DNA of 64,000 nt from Ponticoccus litoralis (GTDB lineage Bacteria; Pseudomonadota; Alphaproteobacteria; Rhodobacterales; Rhodobacteraceae). The position numbers were made by a program, and so were the translations under genes. Position 1 is the stretch's first letter. Each line of letters begins with the position of its first letter. The notes under the pieces were generated by a model. The model saw nothing but the letters and a program-made list of their open reading frames with translations, was not told the DNA's origin and searched no databases. The stretch covers positions 1,798,001 to 1,862,000 of the forward strand of contig NZ_JBDNCH010000002.1 in NCBI RefSeq assembly GCF_039769985.1, in the 5' to 3' direction. This document shows, piece after piece, positions 8,443 to 17,009 of this stretch.

Positions 8443-9438
8443 TCAGCCGAAACGGTCCGCCGTGCGGATCTCGCCCGTCACCTGGCCGTCCCAGTTGCGG
8501 ATCGGCGGGTTCAGGAAGCGCGCGACATCCGGGTGGCCGGCCTCCAGCACGCCCAGCCGGACCAGCAGCGCCGCCACCGCGCATTCCGAGGCGCGGGTCG
8601 CCCCGTCGGCGATCTTCAGCGCCAGCCCAAGCCCGCGCTGCGGCAGGATCGCCACAAAGACCCCCTCGGCCCCGGTCTTGATCGCCACCGGCTCTGAGGC
8701 CGCGCGCATCAGCAGCGTGCAGGCGCGGCCCTCTCCGGCCACCAGATCCGGATGCGCGATCATGGCCTCGACCAGTGCGGCGCTGGCCTGCTCTGCCGCC
8801 CCGGCCCGACCGGCGGCCCCTGCCATGCGCGCCATGGCCCGCGCCAGCCCGGCCACGGTTGTCGCGAAGTTCGGGGCGGAACAGCCGTCGATCCCGAAGC
8901 CGGGGCTGGGGGCGCCGGTCATGTCCTCGAAATGCGCCCGGCAGGCGCGTTGCACCGGATGCTCGGGCGCCACGTAATCCGGCCCGGTCCCCAGATGCCG
9001 CGCCAGCGTCAGAAAGCCGGTGTGCTTGCCGGAACAGTTGTTGTGGATCCGCCCGGGCCTCTGTCCGGTGCGGATCATCTCGAACCGCAGGGTCTTGTCG
9101 CGTGAGGGTTCGGGGCCGCAGCGCAGATCCTCGGCTCTCAGGCCCAGCCGCTCCAGCCATGTGCCGACCTCGGCCACATGCAGAGGCGCGCCCTGATGCG
9201 AGGCACAGGCCAGCGCCAGTTGGCGCGGCCCCAGCCCCGCCGCTCGCGCCGCGCCCGAGGCCACCAGCGGCAGCGCCTGCAGCATCTTGGCGGCGCTTCG
9301 CGGCAGGATCACCGCATCCGGGTCGCCCCAGGCCTCGACGATCGTGCCGCCGGAATCGCAAACCACGGCATGTCCGCTGTGGCGGCTTTCGACAAAACCG
9401 CCGCGATGAATTTCGACCATGGGATGGGGGCCGGTCAT
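8443..9438 (-). CDS. Asparaginase (L-asparaginase II, rhizobial type)
   Basis: The 331-residue protein matches the AnsA/asparaginase II family: an N-terminal VEIHRGGFVESRHSG, a central GRIHNNCSGKHTGFL with conserved Cys and Lys, and GIDGCSAPNF. This family hydrolyses asparagine to aspartate and ammonia and is unrelated to the E. coli enzymes. The ATG at 9438 (MTGPHPMVEIHRGG) is the best start; a later Met (MVEIHRGG) is possible. It is convergent with serB. Confidence 0.88.
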   Translation of the reverse strand: MTGPHPMVEIHRGGFVESRHSGHAVVCDSGGTIVEAWGDPDAVILPRSAAKMLQALPLVASGAARAAGLGPRQLALACASHQGAPLHVAEVGTWLERLGLRAEDLRCGPEPSRDKTLRFEMIRTGQRPGRIHNNCSGKHTGFLTLARHLGTGPDYVAPEHPVQRACRAHFEDMTGAPSPGFGIDGCSAPNFATTVAGLARAMARMAGAAGRAGAAEQASAALVEAMIAHPDLVAGEGRACTLLMRAASEPVAIKTGAEGVFVAILPQRGLGLALKIADGATRASECAVAALLVRLGVLEAGHPDVARFLNPPIRNWDGQVTGEIRTADRFG

Positions 9439-9606
9439 AACATGCACCTCACGCTTGAGCGATAATCTGCCAACAGGGCTTTCACGCCCCGGTTTTTTCA
9501 GGCTATTGTCCCGCCGTCGAGACACAATGCCCATATACCTCAAACGCCATGAAAAGGCGGGCAAGGGGCAGAGAAAATGGGGCACAGTCAGCTGGAGGCT
9601 GCAGAA

Positions 9607-10138
9607 ATGATTTCAGGACTTGGGCGGGTCTTGGGTGCGTGTGTGCTGGCGCTCGGTGCAGGCATGGCATCGGCACAGGACTCCAGCACCAACCGCGTCG
9701 ATCTCGATGACCGACTGGTCTGTCTTCGAAGGCAACGATCCGCGCGAATGCTGGGCGGTGACCACCTACAAGGAAAGCGTCAACACCAAGGACGGGCGGG
9801 TTGTCGCCGTGACGCGGGGCGAGATCCTGCTGATGGTCTTCCACCGTCCGGGGGCGGGTGTCAGCGGTCAGGTCGCCTTTACCGGCGGGTATCCCTTCGC
9901 CAGCGGGTCTACGGTCGAGCTGGATATCGGCGGCACCACCTTCGAGCTTTATACCGAGGGCGAATGGGCCTGGCCGGCCACGCCGCAGGACGACGCGCGC
10001 CTGATCACCGCGATGAAGCGCGGCGCCGATGCCGTGGCCACCGCCCGGTCGAGCCGGGGCACCACGACGAAAGACACCTTCTCGCTGCTCGGCTTCACCG
10101 CCGCCGTCGAGGATGCCGCGCAGCGCTGTTCCAGCTAA
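9607..10138 (+). CDS. Invasion-associated locus B (IalB) family secreted protein (frameshifted)
   Basis: The signal peptide (MISGLGRVLGACVLALGAGM, cleaved near ASAQ) is in one frame. The conserved mature domain, beginning TDWSVFEGNDPRECW and containing GGYPFASGS, GGTTFELYTEGEWAW and RSSRGTTTKDTFSL, is in the next. The shift lies around 9700-9715. A GGAGG Shine-Dalgarno lies 10 nt before the chosen ATG. IalB-like proteins are periplasmic and of unclear function in free-living bacteria. The conserved mature half with no decay suggests a sequencing error. Confidence 0.82.
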
Positions 10139-10353
10139 GAGCGCCTGTGCCGCGGTGAACCATCATCGGACAGGGGTGTCCGAGCGGTGCATCGCCAGCC
10201 AGACCGATCACGGGTCCGTCGAACGACTGCGGACCCGCCGCACCAGACCAGGCCAGTTTGCGGGCGTGTCACCATGACGCGCCCGTTGATGCCGTTTCCC
10301 TGAAGCCCCAAATGGTGTATACGCGCCGCTTCTGAACCCGGAGACTCGCTGCC

Positions 10354-11544
10354 GTGACCGCCGAAACACCCATCACCCAGGACGTCCTGACGATCCCCCG
10401 CAAGCTGCCCGAGGGCGAAAGCGGCAAGGTCAACCTGATCGGGTTGACCCGCACCGCCCTGCGCGAGGCGCTGATCGAGGCGGGAACGCCCGAGAAGCAG
10501 GCCAAGATGCGGGTCAACCAGATCTGGCAGTGGCTCTATCACTGGGGTGTGCGCGAGTTCGAGGCGATGACCAACCTGGCCAAGCCCTACCGCGCGCTTC
10601 TGGCCGAGAAATTCACCATCGACCTGCCGGAAATCGTGTCGAAGCAGGTCTCTGCCGATGGCACGCGCAAGTACCTCGTCCGCATCGCCGGCGGGCACGA
10701 GGTCGAGGTGGTCTATATCCCCGAGACCGATCGCGGCACGCTGTGCATTTCCAGCCAGGTCGGCTGCACGCTGACCTGTTCCTTCTGCCACACCGGCACG
10801 CAGAAGCTGGTGCGCAACCTGACCGCCGGGGAAATCGTCGGCCAGATCATGCTGGCGCGCGACGATCTCGACGAATGGCCCGCGCCCGGCACCGGCACGG
10901 GGGACAACGGCCCGCGCCTGCTGTCCAATATCGTGCTGATGGGCATGGGAGAGCCGCTGTACAACTTCGACAACGTGCGCGACGCGATGAAGATCGCCAT
11001 GGATGGCGAGGGCATCGCCCTGTCGCGCCGCCGCATCACGCTGTCGACCTCGGGCGTGGTGCCCGAGATCGCCAAATGCGCCGAGGAAATCGGCTGCCTG
11101 ATGGCGGTCAGCTTCCACGCCACCACGGACGAGGTGCGCAACAAGCTGGTGCCGATCAACAAGCGCTGGAACATCGAGCAGCTGCTGAACGCGCTGCGCG
11201 AATACCCGCGCCTGTCGAATTCCGAGCGGATCACCTTTGAATACGTGATGCTGAAGGACGTGAACGACACGGACGCCGACGCGCGGCGGCTGGTGAAGCT
11301 GATCCAGGGCATCCCGGCCAAGATCAACCTGATCCCCTTCAACGAATGGCCCGGCGCGCCCTACCAGCGGTCGGACTGGGAGCGGATCGAGCGTTTCGCC
11401 GATATCGTGCACAAGGCCGGGTACGCCTCGCCGATCCGCACGCCCCGGGGCGAGGACATCATGGCCGCCTGCGGCCAGCTGAAGTCCGCCACGGAACGCG
11501 CCCGCAAGTCGCGGGCTCAGATCGCGCAGGACGCCGGTCTCTGA
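10354..11544 (+). CDS. rlmN: Dual-specificity RNA methyltransferase RlmN
   Basis: The 396-residue radical SAM enzyme carries the CTLTCSFC cluster motif near residue 140 and the catalytic cysteine region (MAACGQL) near its end. It adds a methyl group to C2 of A2503 in 23S rRNA and of A37 in some tRNAs. The start is GTG, preceded by an AACCCGGAG-type ribosome site. The 215-bp region before it shows no gene. The frame is intact. Confidence 0.96.
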   Translation: MTAETPITQDVLTIPRKLPEGESGKVNLIGLTRTALREALIEAGTPEKQAKMRVNQIWQWLYHWGVREFEAMTNLAKPYRALLAEKFTIDLPEIVSKQVSADGTRKYLVRIAGGHEVEVVYIPETDRGTLCISSQVGCTLTCSFCHTGTQKLVRNLTAGEIVGQIMLARDDLDEWPAPGTGTGDNGPRLLSNIVLMGMGEPLYNFDNVRDAMKIAMDGEGIALSRRRITLSTSGVVPEIAKCAEEIGCLMAVSFHATTDEVRNKLVPINKRWNIEQLLNALREYPRLSNSERITFEYVMLKDVNDTDADARRLVKLIQGIPAKINLIPFNEWPGAPYQRSDWERIERFADIVHKAGYASPIRTPRGEDIMAACGQLKSATERARKSRAQIAQDAGL

Positions 11545-11587
11545 CCGCCTGCGGGCTTTGCGACGGGGGGCGCCGCGTCCGGGCGGA

Positions 11588-12289
11588 TCAGCCTGCGGGC
11601 GCGGGCGGCTGCTCCGTTTCATCCGGTTCTTCGGGCAGCGGCTCCGGTTGCAGGCGCGCCATCATGCGGGTCTGCGCCATCTGCCACAGCGCCCGCATCG
11701 CCTCTGCCGCCTGCGCGGGGTCCTGCGCGGTGATCGTCTGCACCAGGATTTCCTTCTGCGCCAGAAGCTTGCGCAGCTGCTTGCGGTCCTTCTTGCCCGA
11801 GGTTTCGAAGACCGGGGCCGACAGTCGGGTGTAGTCGATCAGCACGCGGGTCAGGGCGGGGCGCAGGTAGGGATTGGCGGTCATCTCCCCGATCTGATGC
11901 AGCAGCGCGTGGGTCGCCAGCGCGGCGGCGGTCGCGTCGTCCGCCTCTGTCGCGACGCGGATCGCTGACAGCGCCTCTTGCAGGGCCTCCGCCTGCTCGG
12001 GCGCGCCTTCGGTGCTGGCCAGCCGTGCCGCCGTGGCCAGCAATCCGGGTGCGGTCTGGAAGAAGGCGCGCAGGCTGGCCGCCTCCATCCCCGCCACCCG
12101 GGCGCCCCGATGTTTCTGCGCGCTGGCATAGCCCTCGGAGACAAGGCCTTGCAGGATCTCGCGCAGGGGCGTGCGCGACAGGCCGAATTCCTGCGCCAGC
12201 CGCGTTTCGTCCAGCTCTGCGCCCGGCGCCAGCGCCTGCGACAGGATGCGGGCCTTCAGCGTGCTGTGCGCTTCGGTCTTGCGGTCCAT
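11588..12289 (-). CDS. GntR/FadR-family transcriptional regulator of the sugar operon
   Basis: The 233-residue protein has an N-terminal winged helix (TRLAQEFGLSRTPLREIL, about residues 30-50) and an all-helical FCD ligand domain with a conserved HALLHQIGEMTANPYL segment. The tail is proline- and glutamate-rich. It is the last gene after xylB, dgoK and dgoA on the same strand. A palindromic operator lies in the 60-bp gap before it. It likely represses these genes and itself until a sugar acid or its phosphate binds. The ATG at 12289 is preferred over 12316, because the latter would lie against the operator. Confidence 0.86.
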   Translation of the reverse strand: MDRKTEAHSTLKARILSQALAPGAELDETRLAQEFGLSRTPLREILQGLVSEGYASAQKHRGARVAGMEAASLRAFFQTAPGLLATAARLASTEGAPEQAEALQEALSAIRVATEADDATAAALATHALLHQIGEMTANPYLRPALTRVLIDYTRLSAPVFETSGKKDRKQLRKLLAQKEILVQTITAQDPAQAAEAMRALWQMAQTRMMARLQPEPLPEEPDETEQPPAPAG

Positions 12290-12319
12290 GGCTTTTCCTT
12301 TGCATACGGCCTGCATTCA

Positions 12320-12336
12320 GCATGCATCCTGCATGC
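12320..12336. promoter_or_regulatory. Palindromic operator for the GntR-type regulator
   Basis: GCATGCA-TCC-TGCATGC is a perfect 7-3-7 inverted repeat, flanked by further TGCAT half-sites (TGCATA at 12301, TGCATT at 12312). It is 31 bp upstream of the regulator start and 14 bp before the dgoA stop. Size and symmetry fit FadR-subfamily operators. Confidence 0.65.
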
Positions 12337-12349
12337 AGCGGGTCAAGCC

Positions 12350-12955
12350 TCAGGCAAAGGCGGCATCAAAGGCGGCAACCATCTCTGTCGCGCGGGCCGC
12401 GACCTCGGCCACCGGGCGGCCCGGCTTGTAGAGGTTGGACCCGATGCCGAAGCCGGTGATCCCGGCCCTGCGCCAGTCGGCGAAGTTCTCGGGGCCGACA
12501 CCGCCCACGGCATAGGTCGGCGCCTCGGCGGGCAGCACCGCCTTCAGCGCCGAAAAGCCGTCGAGGCCCAGCTTGAAGGCGGGGAAGAATTTCAGCCCGT
12601 CGGCGCCGTTGCGCAGCGCGGTGAAGGCCTCTGTCGCGGTGAAGACGCCGGGGTAGGACAGCAGCCCCGCGCCCTTGGTCGCCACGATCACGCGCGGGTT
12701 GCAGTCGGGCGACACGACCATCCGCGCGCCGATCTGCGCCAGCTGCAGCACGTCCGCCGGGTCCAGCACCGTGCCCGCGCCGATCACCGCGTCGCTGCCC
12801 GCGACGGCGATCATCCGCGCGATGCTGTCGAAGGGCTGCGGAGAGTTCAGCGGCACCTCGATCCGGGTGATGCCGGCGGCGATCAGCGCCTCGGCCATGG
12901 GCTCCGCCTCGTCGGGGGTCAGCCCGCGCAGGATGGCGATGATGTCCCGGGTCAT
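12350..12955 (-). CDS. dgoA: 2-dehydro-3-deoxy-6-phosphogalactonate aldolase
   Basis: The 201-residue class I aldolase of the KDPG/KDPGal family has the catalytic Glu region (ITRIEVPLNSP), the Schiff-base lysine in LKFFPA and the glycine-rich phosphate loop YAVGGVGPENF. It cleaves 2-keto-3-deoxy-6-phosphogalactonate to pyruvate and glyceraldehyde 3-phosphate. The KDPGal rather than KDPG assignment rests on the adjacent dgoK, whose stop overlaps this ATG (ATGA). Confidence 0.92.
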   Translation of the reverse strand: MTRDIIAILRGLTPDEAEPMAEALIAAGITRIEVPLNSPQPFDSIARMIAVAGSDAVIGAGTVLDPADVLQLAQIGARMVVSPDCNPRVIVATKGAGLLSYPGVFTATEAFTALRNGADGLKFFPAFKLGLDGFSALKAVLPAEAPTYAVGGVGPENFADWRRAGITGFGIGSNLYKPGRPVAEVAARATEMVAAFDAAFA

Positions 12956-13857
12956 GTCTTGTCCTTTCCGGTGCGCGCGGCTTTCAGCCCCGCCAGCGTG
13001 ATGTCTTCGGCGGCGACGCTGCGCGCCTCCGCGCCCTGCGCGGTCAGCGCCGCGAGGTAGTTTCTTGCCAGCGCGTCCTCGCCGAGGATCACCACCGGCT
13101 GGCCCAGCCAGTAGGGCCGCGCCGCCGCCAGTTCCGCGCCGATCAGCAGGCCCGACAGCCGCGCCCGCGACACCCCCGCGCCGGTGCCGTTCAGCAGCCC
13201 GTCGGCGCGCAGGGTGAAGAGGTCGGACAACAGCCGCCCGGGCTTGGACAGCGCGTCCGACACCGCCGCGTCGAAGGCCGCCGCGTCCCAGTCGTCGCCG
13301 CCGGTGGAATGGCGCAGGACCGAGTGTTTGGTCAGCAGCGCAAAGACCTCGCCGGTCATGAAGGTGCGGAAGGACACGATCTCGGACGCGCTGACATGGG
13401 CCCATTTGCAATGCGTCCCGGGCAGGCAGAGCACCCCGTCAAAGCCCGGCTCCAGCGCGAGGAAGCCGCCGATCTGGGTTTCCTCGCCGCGCATCACGTC
13501 GGGCGGCTGGGCCTGCGACAGGCCCGGCAGGATGCGCACCGACAGGCGCGGGTCGGCGGTCAGGATTTTCATGGCGGCGGTGGGCGCGGGGCAGGGCACC
13601 TTGGCATAGGGCACCTCGGCCCAGCCCTGCCGCGCGCCCGCCATGCCGCAGATCAGCACGTCGGTCACACCCTCGCCCAGGGTGTCACCGACAAGGTCCA
13701 GCAACGCCGATTCAAAGGCATCGGGGGCCAGCCCGCCCATGCCCCTGTCCGAGGTCAGGCGGCGGATCACCCGGTCCTCTGCGTCCATCAGCCAGACCCG
13801 CAGATGCGAGGTCCCCCAGTCGGCGGCAATCCAGGCCACCGGCGTTTCTGTCGTCAT
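12952..13857 (-). CDS. dgoK: 2-dehydro-3-deoxygalactonokinase
   Basis: The 301-residue kinase begins with the ATP-binding motif IAADWGTSHLRVWL and carries the conserved CGMAGARQGW, LPGTHCKW and SFRTFMTGEVFALL motifs of the DgoK family. It phosphorylates 2-keto-3-deoxygalactonate, giving the substrate of dgoA. Both its ends overlap neighbours by four bases, so it is translationally coupled in the operon. Confidence 0.93.
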   Translation of the reverse strand: MTTETPVAWIAADWGTSHLRVWLMDAEDRVIRRLTSDRGMGGLAPDAFESALLDLVGDTLGEGVTDVLICGMAGARQGWAEVPYAKVPCPAPTAAMKILTADPRLSVRILPGLSQAQPPDVMRGEETQIGGFLALEPGFDGVLCLPGTHCKWAHVSASEIVSFRTFMTGEVFALLTKHSVLRHSTGGDDWDAAAFDAAVSDALSKPGRLLSDLFTLRADGLLNGTGAGVSRARLSGLLIGAELAAARPYWLGQPVVILGEDALARNYLAALTAQGAEARSVAAEDITLAGLKAARTGKDKT

Positions 13858-14276
13858 GTCTTTCCCCCGTCTGCGTTCCGGTCGTCGTCCTGATTGCCGC
13901 TGTCCACGGCCCTGCCGCCATCCCGTCCCGTCCCGATCTGAAGCATGGCCCTGACGCGCGCAACACGGATATCTGTCTGGCCGCTGCGGTTGAGCCCCGG
14001 ACAGGCCGCTTCCCGCCCCGACTTGGGCCGGGCATTGGCGGCTGGGCTGTTGGTCCCTGCGTCGCGCGCCGTCCCGGGCAGCGGCGTCATCGGGCCATTG
14101 GACCGCTGGCGCGCGCTCTCGACCAAGGCGGGCCATTGCGCGGCGCGGCCCGGGTGCAGGCCCTCGCGCCCGAGCAGCCGCAGGTGCGGCGCCAGCCGCG
14201 CGGCATTGACGGCCAGTGCCGTCCGGGCGCTGGTGGTTCCGGCCTTGTCAAAGCCTGCGTGAAGGATCCGCCGCAC
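13854..14276 (-). CDS. Short sulfotransferase-like protein, probably truncated
   Basis: A GTG start 12 bp after the xylB stop has a strong GGGAGGGG ribosome site. The first residues read RRILHAGFDKAGTTSARTAL, close to the PAPS-binding P-loop of bacterial sulfotransferases (H-x-G-x-x-K-x-G-T-T-S). After about 60 residues similarity fades into a basic, low-information tail, and its stop overlaps the dgoK start. At 140 residues it is less than half the normal length. It may be a deletion remnant kept because it links xylB and dgoK translationally. Confidence 0.5.
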   Translation of the reverse strand: MRRILHAGFDKAGTTSARTALAVNAARLAPHLRLLGREGLHPGRAAQWPALVESARQRSNGPMTPLPGTARDAGTNSPAANARPKSGREAACPGLNRSGQTDIRVARVRAMLQIGTGRDGGRAVDSGNQDDDRNADGGKT

Positions 14277-14288
14277 CGTCGCCCCTCC

Positions 14289-15740
14289 CTACTGGATGGC
14301 GCGGATGGCGGGATAGGCGGCGCGAAACTGCCGGTGGGCCGCCGCGCAGGCCTCGACCAGGGCGGGCTCGGGGTCGATCTGCGTGGCGGTGCCGGGGGCA
14401 GTCATGACCTGTTCCGGCGCGGTGCCGGCCTCGGCACAAAGCGCCAGCCGCGCGGCCCCCAGCGCGGCGCCGAATTCGGCATCCGCAGGCAGCACAAGGG
14501 GCAGGCCGAAGGTGCTGGCAATGAGCTTCAGCCAGTAGCGCGAGCGCGCCCCGCCGCCGATCGCCAGCAGGCTGTCCAGCCGCGCACCGGTGCCCTGCAG
14601 CGCATCCAGCGAGTCGCGCAGGCCGAAGGCCACGCCTTCCAGCACGGCACGGGTCAGGTCGTCGCGCGTGGTGCCCGACCCCAGCCCGGTAAAGCTGCCG
14701 CGCATGGCGGAGTCGTTGTGGGGCGTGCGCTCGCCGCTGAGGTAGGGCAGGAAGCGCACGGGACCGGGGGCCCTGACCGTCTCGCCCAGCGGCGCGGTCA
14801 GCTCCGCCGGGGTCGGGCCGGTGATCGAGGACAGCCAGTTCAGGCTGTCGGTGGCCGACAGCATCACGCCCATCTGGTACCAGCGGCCCGGAACGGCGTG
14901 GCAAAAGCTGTGGATCGCGCTGGCCGGGTCGGGCGCATAGCCGTCCCGCGCCGCCAGCAGCACGCCCGAGGTGCCGAGCGAGACGAAGCCCTGCCCGTCG
15001 GCCAGCGCGCCGATCCCGCAGGCGGCGGCGGCGTTGTCCCCGGCGCCGCCCGCGACGGTCACCGGACCGTCCAGCCCCCAGGTGCGGCGCAGCGTCTCGC
15101 GCAGGGGTCCGGCGGCCTCTGATCCCTCGACAAGGCGGGGCATCTGATCGCGGCGCATGCCCCCGGCGCGCAGCAGCGCGTCCGACCAGTCGCGCGCGCC
15201 GGTGTCCAGCCACGCGGTTCCGGCGCTGTCGGACATATCCGCGACATGCAGGCCGGTCAGGTAGAGGTTCAGGTAGGCGGCGGGCAGCAGCACCTTGGCG
15301 ACGCGCGCAAAGATCTCGGGCTCGTGTTTCCGCACCCAGGCCAGCTTGGGCGCGGTAAAGCCCGGAAAGACGATATTGCCCGAGGTCTCGCGCAGGCCCG
15401 GCGTGGCATCCAGCGCCGCCGCCTCTGCGTGTGCGCGGCTGTCGTTCCACAGGATGCAGGGCCGCAGGACCGCGTCCGAGGCATCGAGAAGCGTGGCGCC
15501 GTGCATGTGGCCCGCCACCGCGATGCCGCGCAGCGCGGCAAAGGCGGGCTGAGTGCGGCGCAAGTCCTCGACCGCCCCTTCCAGCGCCGCGATCCACAGG
15601 GCCGGGTCCTGCTCGGACCAGCCGGGGTGCGGGTGCGACAGGCCGTAGTGCCGTTCAACCGAAGCAAGGGGCGCGCCGCCGTCGTCGGTCAAAAGGGCGC
15701 GCAGGCCCGAGGTGCCCAGATCGATCCCCAGATAGCTCAT
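14289..15740 (-). CDS. xylB: Xylulokinase
   Basis: The 483-residue FGGY-family kinase has the N-terminal GIDLGTSGLRALL phosphate motif, the xylulokinase-typical GHMHGATLLD, and GGAGDNAAAACG and SLGTSGVLLAA in the C-terminal half. It phosphorylates D-xylulose. It is the first gene of the minus-strand sugar operon, so the promoter should lie in 15741-16000. The pairing with dgoK and dgoA suggests an operon for several plant-derived sugars. Confidence 0.92.
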   Translation of the reverse strand: MSYLGIDLGTSGLRALLTDDGGAPLASVERHYGLSHPHPGWSEQDPALWIAALEGAVEDLRRTQPAFAALRGIAVAGHMHGATLLDASDAVLRPCILWNDSRAHAEAAALDATPGLRETSGNIVFPGFTAPKLAWVRKHEPEIFARVAKVLLPAAYLNLYLTGLHVADMSDSAGTAWLDTGARDWSDALLRAGGMRRDQMPRLVEGSEAAGPLRETLRRTWGLDGPVTVAGGAGDNAAAACGIGALADGQGFVSLGTSGVLLAARDGYAPDPASAIHSFCHAVPGRWYQMGVMLSATDSLNWLSSITGPTPAELTAPLGETVRAPGPVRFLPYLSGERTPHNDSAMRGSFTGLGSGTTRDDLTRAVLEGVAFGLRDSLDALQGTGARLDSLLAIGGGARSRYWLKLIASTFGLPLVLPADAEFGAALGAARLALCAEAGTAPEQVMTAPGTATQIDPEPALVEACAAAHRQFRAAYPAIRAIQ

Positions 15741-15913
15741 GCCCCGCGCTCCCCGATGGCTGCGCCGCAGGCTGTGATGCAGCCCGCCGGGGCGCAACTG
15801 CCCCGCGGGTCCGCCGCCTGCCGCGTTTCGGACGATGTTACCCCTAACATCCCCTTTCGCAGGCGGAAAGGCGGGGCTTTGCAAGGGTTTCGCTGCGCTG
15901 CGGCAATTTTGCC

Positions 15914-15941
15914 TTGACCCCCGGGCACGCGGGCCTACCCT
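15914..15941 (+). promoter_or_regulatory. Possible promoter of the glucosylglycerol operon
   Basis: TTGACC and TACCCT are spaced by 16 bp, about 170 bp before the leader ORF. The -35 matches well and the -10 poorly. Nothing else in 15741-16109 looks like a gene. Confidence 0.3.
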
Positions 15942-16109
15942 TTCGTCATGGGTCAGACGCCTTGACCCGCCTCGGGGGCCGTGCAGTCCTCGGGTCATCG
16001 CCGCGCCGGGCACCTGCCGTGCCCTCGCCCCGCACACGGGCCGGACCTTCCGGCGGGCTGCGCGTCATTTGCCCTGTCAGCCCGCCCCGAGCCCCCGAAA
16101 GGAGCTCTC

Positions 16110-16226
16110 ATGAAGGATTGCGCACCCAAGTCCGCGCCCCCCGATCCCTTGCACCCTGCCGCGCCCGGCCTGTCGCGGGCGCATCCCCTGCCCGAGATGC
16201 CGCTGCCATTCGGAGAAAACCGATGA
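16110..16226 (+). CDS. Short leader ORF of the glucosylglycerol operon
   Basis: A 38-codon frame starts with MKDCAPKSAPPDPLHP after a strong GAAAGGAG Shine-Dalgarno seven bases upstream. It ends with a TGA that overlaps the ATG of the phosphatase gene (ATGA). The peptide is proline-rich (9 Pro in 38 residues), including PP pairs that could slow ribosomes. The arrangement suggests translational coupling; the peptide itself may have no function. Confidence 0.5.
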   Translation: MKDCAPKSAPPDPLHPAAPGLSRAHPLPEMPLPFGENR

Positions 16227-17005
16227 CTGTCCATGCCTCCCCCCGTCCCGTGATCGCCGACCGCCGCATGGTTCTGGCGACCGACCTCGACGGCACCTTC
16301 CTTGGCGGGACCGACGATGCCCGGGCACGGCTGTACCGGTGGATCGAGGAGAACCGCGCCTCTGTCGGGCTGATCTTCGTCACCGGGCGCGACCCGGCCT
16401 TCATCATGCAGATGTGCCGAGAAGAGGGGCTGCCCTGGCCGGAATACGTGGTGGGTGACGTGGGCACCACCATCGCCGAGGTCCGCCCCGATGGCCATGT
16501 CGATCCGATCCCGGCACTGGAACAGGATATCGCGGACCGCTGGGGCGAGGCCGGGCCGCAGGTCGCCGCCCTGCTGGAGGGGCACCCGGGCCTGACGCTG
16601 CAACCCACCGCCTTTCGCTACCGGGTCAGCTATGACCTCGACGCGGCGGGTTTCGATCCTTCCGCCAAGCAGATCGTCGCGGATCTGGGCCACGACTGGC
16701 TGATTTCCGACAACCGCTATTTCGACGTCTTGCCGCGCGGGGTGTCGAAGGGGCCGTCCATCCGGCGGCTGGTGCAGTACCTGAACATCCCCGAGCCACG
16801 CGTGCTCTGCGCCGGGGACACGCTGAACGACCTGTCGATGCTGGTGTCGGGCCTGCCCGCCGTCGCGGTCGGCAATTCCGAACCGGCGCTTCTGGCGGAA
16901 CTGGCGGGCCACCCCACGGTTTACCATGCGGAAGCCCATGGCGCGGCGGGCATCATGGAAGCCATCGCCGCGCTCGACCTTCACGATATCCCGAAAGGAG
17001 CCTGA
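16223..17005 (+). CDS. HAD-superfamily phosphatase, probable glucosylglycerol-phosphate phosphatase
   Basis: The 260-residue protein has the HAD nucleophile motif ATDLDGTFLGG near residue 20, the threonine motif in FVTGRD, lysine in GVSKGPSIRRL and the acidic motif GDTLNDLSML. It resembles Cof/sucrose-phosphate-phosphatase-type HADs. It lies directly upstream of ggpS, four bases apart, and most likely dephosphorylates glucosylglycerol phosphate, taking the role of cyanobacterial GgpP. The specific substrate is inferred from the pairing. A TCGGAGA site precedes the ATG. Confidence 0.82.
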   Translation: MTVHASPRPVIADRRMVLATDLDGTFLGGTDDARARLYRWIEENRASVGLIFVTGRDPAFIMQMCREEGLPWPEYVVGDVGTTIAEVRPDGHVDPIPALEQDIADRWGEAGPQVAALLEGHPGLTLQPTAFRYRVSYDLDAAGFDPSAKQIVADLGHDWLISDNRYFDVLPRGVSKGPSIRRLVQYLNIPEPRVLCAGDTLNDLSMLVSGLPAVAVGNSEPALLAELAGHPTVYHAEAHGAAGIMEAIAALDLHDIPKGA

Positions 17006-17009
17006 CCCC

